A DNA stretch of 64,000 nucleotides from Paramacrobiotus metropolitanus (taxonomy: Eukaryota > Tardigrada > Eutardigrada > Parachela > Macrobiotidae). The stretch covers positions 62,001 to 126,000 of the forward strand of contig NW_026570239.1 in the NCBI RefSeq assembly GCF_019649055.1, given 5' to 3'. Below are positions 1 through 10,657 of the stretch, in pieces. The translations under genes were made by a program, and so were the position numbers. Position 1 is the stretch's first letter; each line of letters opens with the position of its first letter. The notes under the pieces are model-generated. The model made no database searches. It worked only from the letters and a program-made list of their open reading frames with translations, and had not been told where the DNA came from.

Positions 1-381
1 TAAGGAAGCCGGATGGTGGGCGCGTCCCACTGGCTCTCATAATGGTTGTACGTGTATCAGTGCGTGAAGACGCATTGCACGAACATACGAATCACGCGTT
101 TGCGCTAATTAGGTGGCGAAAAGGGAATATTGTCCTGAAGTGTACGATCCTTGGGAGCCGTTCGTGTTGCTAATGGATAACCACTGCGCCGAATCTCATG
201 TCTAGCCGCGCATGATCTGTGCCCAGTGTATCTGTAGTAGCCGTATAAGCGCAGAGTCTAATGCCAGTTGCGCGACAAGCTATCACGATCGGTAGACTGT
301 AGCTACAGTAGTCTCTGTTCAGTCGGCTACATGCCAATAAGCAGGGCGCTATCCACTGGAAACCGAGAAACGGCTGAAAAA
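1..381. other. No recognisable gene
   Basis: Only short open frames without family motifs occur here. On the minus strand a run of five T immediately follows the tRNA-like unit at 382-453 and could serve as a Pol III terminator. Confidence 0.5.
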
Positions 382-453
382 GGCGCCGATGGGGGAATCG
401 AACCCCGGCTACGTCGTTAGATCCGCGTAGGCAGTACCACTGCACCACGGCGC
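382..453 (-). tRNA. tRNA-like Pol III unit (degenerate tRNA or SINE head)
   Basis: The 72-nt minus-strand stretch begins GCGCCG and ends CGGCGC, so the ends pair like an acceptor stem. A D-arm-like GCAG/CTGC stem overlaps an A box (TGGTGCAGTGG). The T arm carries a perfect B box (GGTTCGATTCC) with a 7-nt loop. The anticodon arm is abnormal: CTACG and CGTAG flank a 12-nt stretch that only gives a 7-nt loop (GATCTAA) if an A is bulged, and U33 is missing. TTTTT follows the 3' end directly. This is a Pol III promoter and terminator arrangement on a poor tRNA fold, so a tRNA pseudogene or tRNA-derived SINE is more likely than a working tRNA. Confidence 0.55.
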
Positions 454-1179
454 AATATGTTGAAATCATTTGAAAGATTTTGTCGCTGTACGTGAGCCGC
501 TTCTCCGCTCACATGCCCATCTGGTTTCTGTCATTGGTTTCTGTCATTGTATGTCTGACGCTGGTTGCAGGGGCACGGAAAAATTCCACTAATACCATGA
601 ACCGTATGGGCGACTTCTGGTGAATTCTTCTCTTTCTTGGATTCTGGCAGTCAGCAGTCCCACAATTCGATGATGTTGTGTTAAACTTACTTGTATGATA
701 AAATCGATCGCACAACAGCAGAATCGCTTTAACGCTGGTTAGGCTACTGGTGACTGAGGCCACTGTTTATGTAATCTCGATAATCATAATATGTGGTGTC
801 CTGTCGGGTACAAAGAACATTACCTGTACTAAGTGCGTTTCCTATGCTGTGCAATAATTATTTAAAGCTGGTCTGTTTCTGCCATTTTCATGGTTATTCA
901 GCTGTGCTGCGATGGTTTCAGCACCAAATATCCAAATACACCAAATACATCTACGAGTACTAAAACTGAGCTACGCTGTTGACGCTCTACAAGTATGCAC
1001 ATCGCGGGTTTTCTGTAGTGCAACAAAGCGCTTCAGTATTTCTTCCATCTGCAGTGGTAAGGGAATAAAGCGTGGCTTAGCGTGCAATTTCGGGAATGAG
1101 GTTTGTAGTTTGACTGTATGGCTAAAATGAATTTCCCATAGAAATGTCCGGTAATAACAAAAGGTTAAGCTCGAGGCCG
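454..1179. other. No recognisable gene
   Basis: AT-rich intergenic sequence with only short frames that lack motifs or splice context. Nothing supportable was seen. Confidence 0.5.
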
Positions 1180-1812
1180 GAGGCCGCGTTACATTTCGGC
1201 CGCATGCGATCACTTCGGCCGACGTTCATTTCGGCCGAGGCTCACTTCGGTCAGCACTCATTTCGGCCACCGCTCATTTCGGCAATAGCACATTTAGCCA
1301 TCTTCAATTTTCCAAGTTTTCCTAGTTTTTGTATGGTTGTTAGGCTTTCTTAGGTTTGTTAGCTTTTCTTAGTTTTCTTAGGTTATTCTTAGACTTCTGT
1401 TAGTTTTCTTCGGTTGCTTGGCGTTCTTAGGTTTTCTTATGCTTTATGTTCTTAGGTTTCTTAGGTTTATTAGATTATTCTTAGGTTTCGCAGGTTTGAT
1501 AAGTTTATTCTTAGTTATGGTTAGGATATTCTTAAAAAATTCTCAAGTTATATTTGGTTAGTCTTAGGTTATATAGTTATTCGAATAATTATGGTACTAT
1601 CGAAACGTTGTTTTCTAGGTTTTTTAGTACCATCGAAACGTATCCGCATCAAAAGTAACGTTTTCTTGCCCAAATCAGACCAAAATAAGCGTCGGCCGAA
1701 ATGAACTGCGGCCGAAGTAATCGGGGGCCGAAGTGAATGGCGGCCGAAAAAGTTTGGCCGAAATGAACACGGCCGAAATGGAAACGGCCGAAGTGATCGG
1801 TAGCCCCGGAGG
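1180..1812. repeat. Foldback element FB-1 with CATTTCGGCCG-unit arms and TTAGG-rich core
   Basis: The left arm (about 1180-1290) is a run of roughly 18-bp units built on CATTTCGGCCG or CACTTCGGCCG. The right arm (about 1688-1806) holds the same units in inverse orientation (CGGCCGAAATG). Between them lies a T-rich core (about 1310-1600) of degenerate TTCTTAGGTTTT repeats. There is no transposase frame. The design matches the elements at 8980-9265 and 9300-10065, although their arm units differ. It is best described as a non-autonomous foldback element; exact ends and target duplication were not resolved. Confidence 0.65.
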
Positions 1813-4554
1813 CGCCATCGCGCCCAGAGACCCCTTCCGATGAATAGCCGCACTACCAGTATGTTGTCTTGGTGGCTGTGCACACGGGATGTCTACATGA
1901 ATCATGATTACATCTATAACCTCCTTTTAATTGGCCGGTTGGTGCTGGCGGCACAAAACTTTTTTACTGAAATCCTAACTTGTAAGTTACAGGCGGCGCA
2001 TGCTACGTACAGACTCTGTAGTTGCTATACCTCACTGGCCGCAGTAAACACTCAGATATCCAGCTAAAAGCAAAAGCGATAGCGATATCCTTCCTTTACA
2101 ATAAAAGAATAAGAGGAGGTGTGGTCAGCGTGTCTGCGCATCCATCCTGAACGACACACTGGACCAATCTTTAAGCTCTATATTTTACTCGATAGCCCAA
2201 ATTTGGTAGGTTTTTAGAAAATTAGTTTGGTTTGAGAAAACAAAAAGGTTTTAAAGAAAACTCTCGGAAAACCTACTATACAAAATCTACGGAACAATGC
2301 AACATCCAATCAGGAAAATCAGAAATAATCCGAAACCAGTTGGTGGTTAAGTAACTGCATTCAGGAGCAGTATGATGAACTTTAACGTATCAGGCCGTCC
2401 ATGGGTAGCATATACTGTATTTTACTGTGTAGCTGTAGTGAAAGGAAACGCCGCTGCTGTTTCGGGCACTACGCGTATGAATATTGCGGCGTAGAATGTC
2501 TGATGGTAATAACGATTTTGGCTGCTTTTTTAACGTTTAAATTTGAATCATTTTAAATAGTATTACGCGAATGCATATTTTGTTATACTGATGGCCTTTG
2601 CCCAATAAAGATATTTATTTTACTGTTGAACCACAAGTACTGTAGTGGTTGGCAGCCTGTTGCATAAGAAAGCGGCTGTCAGTGTCCTGTGAGCGTGAAC
2701 GAAGTTTAGTCTCTCCGACTTTGCGTTCTTATCGTTTGTTAAAAATAATCAGTTGTAGTTAATATTAATAACAGTTAAAGATTTAGAAGCACAGTTAACT
2801 ATTTCTGCGCTTTTAACCGAAGGCGGAGCCGAGCTGCGGCGCAAGCGGAGCTCGCGGAGCAGCAAGCGAGACCTCCCGCTTCTACGAATAACACAATTTC
2901 CAGTGTCGGGAGCGGTTCTAAAATTAATCAAAGTGAGAGCATCATTTCTGTAATCGCACAAAAGAATGTAAAATACGAATTGGAAAAAGTTGAAAATATA
3001 AATTTGATACCACTTAATTACAGTAAATTGTCGTTTACTTCTTATTAATCACTAAGGACCTAACTTCTGAATAAATAGCACAAAATTTATTACACGGAGA
3101 ACCCTAATTCACGTACTTCGGTTACTGTTTATTTACTGGAGTCTGTGTACTTTTATTTACTGGAGTCTGTGAGTACACAAGGGCGACTGATTTAAAACTC
3201 ATGACAGTCTGTAAAAAAATTATCGAACATATGAAATTTGTGTATGCCTAAATCAAAAGCATTCAAAATGCACGTCTTTAGTATGAAGACTGTACAATAA
3301 AATTATATTGTATGGGCAAATTTTACTATAAGGGTTAATCCGAATTAAAATGTCGCATTCGATGTAGGGAGTAGGTGTATTCTAGAATCCGGCGGTCAAT
3401 TCGCTCAGTAATAAACTATAGCTATGCTATTTAAATCACGAAAAAAAGGTAATTTATTTGTTTTTCATTCATTCCGCGCAGTCTGCGCGGGGTCTTCTAG
3501 TTTCATAATAATACGAGTACTTTGAACCTGACAGGGCTGACACAGATGCGCGCTAAAATAATATATTAGGCTTGCGCCGTTATAGGACTACATCCAGCCA
3601 ATTAATTTGTGTACGAAAGTATTACGTTTTTTCCAGTTAAACCAGTTACAGCGCCACTGACGGAGAGACCAATGCGAAACAATAATATCGTAATTTCAAT
3701 CCTACGGTCCTACCGATCTGACTAAGAGACAGAGAATGAGCTGATAACTTTAATGTGGCATAACTGAGTACTGTGTATAAGCTACGCGAAGCGAGAATCT
3801 GCCTCTCCATTTCCGACGATATTCAATTTAATTGAAAGCTCCGACCCTGCCAAACTTCGAATGCGACACAGAAAGTCGTGAAAGTATTGCAACCGTGACG
3901 CGCGCAAGTTGCATTCGTTTAGGCTTTAGAACATAAAAAAGAATAGTACAAGCCGTACGAAGACAGACTTTAAAGTATGCAAAAGTACGTACTACTTCGA
4001 TACATAATTATAACTGCTATATTAACACATAGTACTGCTATATCAAGATTCAGATCTATATTGCCACGAATGGGATACACCAGAGCGGGCAAACCAAAAA
4101 AGACTGACCAAAACCAATATTATATTCTGAAAGCCCGTAATCGAAAACCCGGCCAGATACTATTCATTTCTTTTAAAACCTCTCCCGCTTCGAGCGCCAC
4201 AGCGGAAGAGTTTTGGCTACCTTCACCAAATGTAACCAAATTATTATAATAATAATAATATCATCGTGGTATTTTTAACCAGGCAATGTTGCCACGTAAA
4301 CCAAATAAAATATAGTTAAAAAACGAAAGTATTTTCCACTAATTAAAATATCAGAATCAATTTAATTAGCAGACCGTTGGCGTTATTGCGACAAGAACGA
4401 CTACATATCCAACGCTGTCATCGAGGACAATTTCTAAACAAGTGCCGGCCAAGCAGCGATAGACAGAACTACCGCCACTGTTCAGTGCACAAGCCCGTTA
4501 GTTGACCAAATTACAACTACATTCTAGTTAAAATAGCCCGCTAAGCCAGTCAGT
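1813..4554. other. Intergenic; fragment of the 57-kb repeat at 2812-2880
   Basis: No convincing gene. At 2812-2880 the phrase GAAGGCGGAGCCGAGCTGCG and the following GCGGAGCAGCAAG resemble the 165-bp repeat at 56.8-57.4 kb, so this looks like a dispersed fragment. From about 4440 the sequence grades into degenerate copies of the minisatellite that follows. Confidence 0.45.
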
Positions 4555-5545
4555 GGCCGAACTGCCACTATGGATAGCTATGTGAGCGGTTGACCGAGCT
4601 GTCATTACTGTCCGATGTCGAGTGACCGAGTGAGCGAGTGACCGAGCTGTCACTACTTTTCAGTGTAAAAAGCCCGTTAGGAAACGAGTGACGGAGTTAC
4701 CACTACTGTCCGGTCGGTAGGAGAGCGGGTGACCGCGCTGTCATAATGTCCGGCGCAGAAAGTCCGTTAGCGCAGCGGGTGACCGGGCTACCAATGCTGT
4801 CCGGCGCAGAAAACCCCACCAGTCCACCACTAAAGTCCAGTTCACAGAGCCAGAAGATACGAATAAAAACGATTAAAGTAAAAATTCGAACAGACCAGTC
4901 GTAGACCTCAGGAAACGCGGGAGCGAAGCCGAGATGAAACGAGTGACCGAGCTACCACAACTGTCCGTGAACAGAGCCCGGGAGGTGATACGAGTGACTG
5001 AGCTGTCACTACTGTCCAGTGTACAAAGCCCGTTAGGTGAGCGGGTGATCGAGCTACCACTGCTGCCCGGCGCAGAAAGCCCGGTAGGTGAGCAGGTGAC
5101 CGAGCTGTCACTACTGTCCAGTGTACAAAGCCCGTTAGGTGAGCGGGTGATCGAGCTAACACTGCTGTCCGGCGCAGAAAGCCCGGTAGGTCAGCAGGTG
5201 ACCGAGCTGTCACTACTGTCCAGTGTACAAAGCCCGTTAGGTGAGCGGGTGATCGAGCTCTCAGTGGCGGCTGTCACTACTGTCCAGTGTACAAAGTCCG
5301 TTAGGTGAGCGGGTGACCGAGTTACCACTACTGTCCGGCCGCTCCGGCGCAGAAAGCCCGGGTGGTGAGCGGGTGACCGAGCTGTCATTATTGTACAGTG
5401 TACATGAGTGACCGAGCTACCACTACTGGCCGGAGAACGGAACCGGTTAGCCAAGCAAGTAATCGAGCCACCACTACTGACCGGACATGCACCACTGGGC
5501 ACACACCAACTTCCAGTGAAAAGAGCCAGTGAAGTAATGAGTTAC
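4555..5545. repeat. 51-bp minisatellite with alternating A/B units
   Basis: Tandem copies of a 51-bp unit (typically GAGCGGGTGACCGAGCT followed by a variable half) run across about 1 kb. Two versions alternate: one reads CACTACTGTCCAGTGTACAA and the other CACTGCTGCCCGGCGCAGAA, making a 102-bp higher-order repeat in the centre (about 4990-5260). The edges are degenerate. Because 51 is a multiple of three, both strands stay open over 300-370 nt and would encode 17-residue peptide repeats, but there is no signal, start context or flanking exon to suggest a real protein. Confidence 0.8.
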
Positions 5546-5983
5546 CGAACTAGTGATCCATTGCACTATCACTGTTTCGAATTTCACACCTTATAGACTG
5601 ATATCTCGGCTTTCTTTTCGGGTAGGGGATATCGTAAAATTATCTGTATGTACAGCGAAAGGGAATGCTTTCAAGGTTGAGAGAATCATGAACTGATTTT
5701 CATGAAAATTCGTGTTTACCCTATTGCATGTACCGATCATGTTTCGACGAATAGACTGATGTTAATCTAATAAATATTCATTCAAATTCAAATAAAATTG
5801 CCATGGACCACAAGAAACGCGGAGGCAAAGCCGAGGCTGTTTCTTGTTATGTAATATGTCACCACAGTTTGGTATATTAACATAGCTTTTAAAAATTACT
5901 ACCAGCAACCAGATAATGCAGTACTCATAATTTTCTGATATCTGTACTTTATATTTATGACAGAAAACGCAGTTATACAGCGC
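5546..5983. other. 3' flank of the receptor pseudogene
   Basis: AT-rich, with no coding signal. It lies downstream of the minus-strand receptor gene and probably holds its 3' untranslated region; no clear AATAAA close to the stop was identified. Confidence 0.4.
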
Positions 5984-7568
5984 TTAGGTGCATGATGAAG
6001 TTCGGTTGGCAGCCGCCACGCGCGTTTCGTTGAACATGCTTAGAATCAAAGACTTCAAACCGGCTATCTCTCGTCCGTTATCGATATCCTGGATAACGAG
6101 GCCTAAGATCGCCACGATCATCGACGACCCCTGTTTTATGAAAAATGGCAGACTGCTAAATTTTGAAGCTGTGCATTTAATTGTGCTGTTGTACTACTAC
6201 AGTATAATCACGCTTACTGTACCGGTACGTACACTAATTAGCCCGTTCCAGCAGATGGAGATTCCAGCGGATTTAATGGCGCAATCGTCGCTGTTCACAT
6301 TTTTAACCAAAGTATCACAAATCTCCCGTAGCCTTTGACTGCCGGATATCCTGTTCATTCTAGCCGATTTCTTCAATAGATTCACCTGCTCAAACGATTT
6401 ATACCGGTTAAATCAGACTGATTGTTTCCTAATGCAACAGTAATTTTACTGTAGTACAATTACCTGACGATGTAATCGTGCGACGGAGATAAAAAGCACC
6501 AGATAACTTAAAACTATAAAGGCCGGGAAAGCGGTGGTCGCATAACTTACTCCTCCGGTGCTAAAACCCCGTAGGGAAATGAAAAAGGATCCGCCCACAG
6601 TATACAGGTAGAGAAGGAAGATATGCGGTGCAAACGCATCACTGATGCTGGCACAAAACAGAACAATTTCTGTATAGTCCCCATACGGATCATAAAGGTC
6701 ATTGGTACTTTTGCCGGATCGGCTTTTGCCGATTGTGTCAGTAAATCTTGCATTGATAAGCTTCATTTTTATGTTTAAGTGGAATATAATGCTCCACAAT
6801 ACAACTAACTCAAAGCAGCCGATGGAGTATTGCAAGTAGTTGTAGACAGTTACTCCCAGCAGCCATCCCAGGAAATTAGTGTTCACTGGCAGTGTTGGAA
6901 CAATCGGGAAGTGCCCAGGCCGATTGAAGTCCACCTTCCCCGGAATTTGCAGCGTGGCGGCCACCCCCTCTAGGAACGTGAACACAATCGCCCAGGGCCG
7001 TAGCGAGGGGGGGTGCGCACGGGCGCGCGCACCCCCCTCCCGGGTTGAGAGTGCTTTTTTTGCCATATAATTGACCGGGACGAGTTTACGGGCGCAATTG
7101 TTCTTGGGGGGTGCGCAGCCATTTTTGGGCCGTTGCGCACCCCCCAAAGCTCGGACCTCGCTACGGCCCTGCAATCGCCAATGCAAACCCTCCGATACAT
7201 CCTGCAGTCTTGATTTTAGCGAATCTTGGTGTTGTGGTCGGTGCGCCAACGGCATATTCCAGCTGTGCTGCTACGCCCTCGTATTCACTCTTACTTAAGA
7301 ATGTGAGAGCGACTGTCAAAGTGGGTTTCATAAAAAGAGCCATTTTAAATACAAGAGCTACCAGGTTAATGTACGAGCGCTCATCAATAATTCGAAATAA
7401 ATGCTCAATATTCGTTAAGGCCATCATGAACACATAACCCTGTACCGCGACCATGCCCAACACCCACCCGTACGGTTTCTCACGGGTAAGCAGCGGTGGT
7501 AATCCAGCGCTGACCATATATACACGCATCAGTTTGTCCACGGAGCTGCACTGCGAAAATTTGGCCAT
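5984..7568 (-). pseudogene. Gustatory-receptor-like 7TM protein, disrupted by a MITE (GR1)
   Basis: Three minus-strand exons: 7568-6464, 6385-6233 (153 nt) and 6130-5984 (147 nt), all joined in phase 0 with GT-AG borders. The start ATG at 7568 (MAKFSQ) matches the start of the paralog at 47232. Shared blocks include YMxSxGLxPL, MALFxKPxL, FTFLEGV, YxQYSxxxF, IIFHL and VIQDIDN. The predicted protein is a multi-helix membrane receptor of about 405 residues, presumably a plasma-membrane chemoreceptor channel subunit by analogy with insect gustatory receptors. Exon 1 carries a 179-bp MITE plus an 8-bp duplication (187 bp, 3n+1), which shifts the frame. Ignoring it restores 306 codons in exon 1. 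This allele therefore looks non-functional, but otherwise undecayed. Confidence 0.85.
6985..7179. mobile_element. hAT-type MITE, 179 bp, inside GR1 exon 1
   Basis: The element spans 6993-7171. Its terminal inverted repeats are 16 bp (CAGGGCCGTAGCGAGG). It is flanked by an exact 8-bp direct repeat, CAATCGCC, at 6985-6992 and 7172-7179. The interior has GC-rich subterminal inverted segments (GGGGGGTGCGCA and TGCGCACCCCCC) and no coding frame. An 8-bp duplication with CAGGG ends fits the hAT superfamily. The insertion breaks an otherwise conserved receptor exon, so it is probably recent. Confidence 0.92.
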
Positions 7569-7954
7569 GGAGAAAGAATGCAGAGGATATGAATGTCGAC
7601 ATGAAAATAAAAAATTCCGGTAGCCGTTACTTAGGTGAGAAATAATAAATTCCGCTAATGTCACCATAAATCGCAATGAGGAACGCATTCCTGTTATGCG
7701 GTTTATGATGTGTTTCAACCAGTGTTTAACTTCTTCTATTTGCGAATATTCCCAAACGGCATGCTGCCGTAGTCCTGCTCGATATAACACGGCTTTGTGT
7801 ACATTGTTAAGCGACTTTCTGGAAGCATCGTCGTCAACAAATTGAAGGTAGAGAGAAAGCGGCCCGCACAATAGACTGGAATAATTGGATCTCACGGTTG
7901 TTAACAGGTGATCGGCGGTGCATTTGTTTACCTTCGATTCTGCAGCGCCCCCAG

Positions 7955-8007
7955 GTGACGTACAAGAGGGAACGTTCAGGAATCTATCGATCCCTCTTGT
8001 GCGTCAC
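7955..8007. repeat. 17-bp inverted repeat upstream of GR1
   Basis: GTGACGTACAAGAGGGA is repeated in inverse form with one mismatch across a 19-bp spacer, about 390 bp upstream of the GR1 start. It may be a small foldback remnant or a promoter-proximal hairpin; no further evidence. Confidence 0.5.
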
Positions 8008-8975
8008 ACATTCTTGGATCCCTGACTGTTAGCCCGGTACACGCTAATGCCAACGCACGTTACAGCGAAATTCCTAAATAGAACCCAGAGTGTGTGTATT
8101 ATTGTGCACGCAATGCATGGGCATGCACACACTACGCGAATGCAATTTTCCCGTACACAAACTCTGTGGTATATCTTGGTCGAGCCGCTACAGCAACTCA
8201 ACATTTTCTTCGATTTTAAGATTCAAAACTCCATCTTATGGAGTAAGTTCCTATAAACATTCTGAACCGAGATAAAGGTTATCCGAAGTAAATTTACCGA
8301 ATTACACGAGTTTAAAATATTTGAAAATTCGCTGCATTCGTGTTTTTTTTAAGATAACATGATCATATTGGTTCAGAATATACTTCACTTGTGGGTTTAT
8401 CATAGTGGAAAGTTTCTGAAACTTTAAAGTTTGGGTAGATAGCCGAGTTATTTGACGCGTTTGAGTTTTTAAACTTTTCGGAGCGATTTCACAAGAGCCC
8501 GGGTAGGATTTTATTGCCAGATCGATAACCACAATCCTCAGAAGCGGCTCCATTGTCGCTATGGAACTGTTTAAGGTGGAGAATGTTGCCGATTGCACTG
8601 CAGCTTTCAAGCAGTTTAGTACGTGCCAGTACTATCATCATGATACTGCGTTGCCATCGTCCGGTGAACCGCAATGGGAAATCTTTCTTCGCAGTTTGCC
8701 TTGCAGTACACGTCAGTGCAAGCTCGTCAACGAGACGTTTTGTTGTCGCAAGCTGACCGGTGTCGGGTTCCGCGCGGATGACGCCAACATACATTTTTAC
8801 TGAATTACAGGTAAAAACAGACATTCGAACAGTCACTGCTTAATTCAGATTTTTGTTTTGTGTATAATTCACAGTTAATGAAAATTACAGTGAATCATGC
8901 GAATGATGGCTTTTATGATGCAATGGCATTAATTTTTATTTCTTTGCATTGATACGTAGGGGCCTACGTAGGCCT
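8008..8975. other. Intergenic; weak 80-codon frame at 8561-8803 (+)
   Basis: One small plus-strand frame at 8561-8803 encodes an 80-residue peptide with seven cysteines (including ETFCCRK), no obvious signal peptide and no recognised family. Overlapping frames are open too, so I would not call it a gene. Nothing else is seen. Confidence 0.25.
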
Positions 8976-8979
8976 AGAC

Positions 8980-9265
8980 TCCAACTCTGACTCTGATTCT
9001 GACCACTCAAACTCTGACTCTGACTACTCAAAGTCTGACTCTGACCGCTTAAAGTCTGACTCTAATTCTGAAGGTTTCTTAGGTTTTTTAGGTTTCTTAA
9101 GTTATTCTTAGGTTATTCTTAGGTTTCTTAGGTTATTCTTAGGTAATTCTTAGTTTTTAGGTTTCTTAGGTTATTCTTAGGTCAGAGTGAGTCTTTGTAC
9201 AGTCAGAGTCAGAGTTCGAGCGGTCAGAGTCTGAGTCAGAGTCAGAGCTTGAGCGCGGGCCTGAT
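8980..9265. repeat. Foldback element FB-2 with CTCTGACT-unit arms and TTAGG core
   Basis: The left arm (8980-9062) is a run of GACTCTGACTCTGA-type units. The core (about 9070-9180) is TTCTTAGGTTTCTTAGG-type sequence. The right arm (9181-9265) is the inverse, TCAGAGTCAGAG. It has the same three-part plan as FB-1 and FB-3 with a third unrelated arm unit, and no coding frame. Confidence 0.65.
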
Positions 9266-9299
9266 ACGGCCTTATCAGTATCCGCACCCGGACAAATGG

Positions 9300-10065
9300 G
9301 AGTGTGATATTTCGCCGCACTCAACCTCGATGCGAAGACATTTCGCCGCCGGACATTCGGACGCTGAGACACTTCGGTTTGGGACATCATGCTTTGAGAC
9401 ATTTTACCTTCGCGACATTTCGACGCAAGATGTCTAGTCGCGGACAATACGTCTTTGGGACATCTCGAACGATGCGACTAAGTGCCGCAAAATAATTCAC
9501 CGCGCTTAATTCTCACTGGTTTTTCAGTTTTTTTAGGCTTGTTCTTAGTTTTTCTTAGATTTTCTTGGTCTTTCTTAGACTTTCTTAGGTCTTACGCTTT
9601 TTTAGATTTTCTTAGGTTTCTTAGCTTTCTTAGGATTCTTAGGTTTTCTTAGGTTTACTTAGGTTGTCTTAGGTTTTCTTAGGTTTCTAAGGTTTCTTAG
9701 GATTCTTAGGTTTCTTAGGTTTCTTAGGTCGCTTAGGTTTTTTTGGTTTCTGTGGTTTCATTGGTTTCTTTGGTTCCTAGGTTGTTCGTTTGGCTTTGGT
9801 TTTTTTATTTTTTCTTTTTTTGACTCTTTTATTTGCTTAGTAAATCATTTATTTGATAGGCGAAATGTCGCTTCGTCGAGATATCCTTGCTGCGAAATTT
9901 CCCTGCGTCGAAACGGCCATGCGACGGAAAGTTTCGCGGCGTGAAGTCCGACCGACGAAATGTCCTGCGACGAAACGTCGCGAGGCGAGATGGCCTTGCG
10001 GTGAAATGTCTGCGACCAAAATTCCTGCGACTAGTTGTCCGCGGCGAAATGTCGCGGTGCCGTAA
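9300..10065. repeat. Foldback element FB-3 with GACATTTCGCCGC-unit arms and TTAGG core
   Basis: The left arm (about 9305-9470) contains degenerate units of about 20 bp around GACATTTCGCCGC. The right arm (about 9857-10060) carries them inverted (GCGACGAAATGTC). The core (about 9510-9800) is dense in TTCTTAGGTTTTCTTAGG. The open frames across the right arm are by-products of the repeat. It almost abuts FB-2, so the two may be a composite. Confidence 0.65.
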
Positions 10066-10580
10066 GTATCTGTTGTCTCACGTGTACTTTGTAACTACAG
10101 CACATAACAACTGAGGCGTAATAGTCGTAGATTGGTTGCGCAGTTTTTGCAAAGCCGACCTCTGGTGATAAATATGGTTAATCGGGAGTTAATTGACGTT
10201 CAGCTTTTAGGAATTTCGGTTTATACTGGTCGATATGAACAGACACAGTGCTGTAGTTTTGTCTTGACAGAAAAGAAAGTTAGCAAGAAAAATAATAGCC
10301 GTTCTTTGCGTTGCATCGACCGGCCATAGCTGGCAGGATGTTCCACTGAAAGGAGTGCATCTGAAACACAAGCGCGCTCCCTGAGAGAAATCGACAGAAA
10401 CACTAACAACGGACATTTGGAAAGTTTTCTAAGTAAGTCATTTATGTGTACCTTTAATGTTTTCCACTGCAGTGCTGATATCAAAGGCACGTTCTGTCCA
10501 CACTGGACCAAACCACTTCCGCTAACACTAGTGCATACTGCAGCGCTACCGTATGTTCCTGAAGTTGGTTACAATACAGA

Positions 10581-10657
10581 GGACGCCGTAATTGTGGTTA
10601 CGCCGATAGCGCTATGATATGCTATCGGCTATCGGTGTAACCACATTTATGGCGTCC
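10581..10657. repeat. 77-bp near-palindrome
   Basis: Arms of about 29 bp starting GGACGCC and ending GGCGTCC are inverse copies with a few mismatches (shared GTGGTTAC/GTAACCAC and CGATAG/CTATCG) around a short centre. No coding content. It is probably a tiny foldback MITE. Confidence 0.6.

Noticed and set aside
1310-1600. Interstitial telomere (TTAGG)n
   Set aside because: Repeats are degenerate TTCTTAGGTTTT decamer-like units within a foldback, not a regular TTAGG array.
4908-5502. Repetitive proteins on both strands of the minisatellite
   Set aside because: Openness follows from the 51-bp unit. Both strands are equally open and there is no signal peptide, promoter or exon partner.
9853-10114. 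Basic proteins at the right arm of FB-3
   Set aside because: Produced by the repeated GACGAAATGTC units in three frames.
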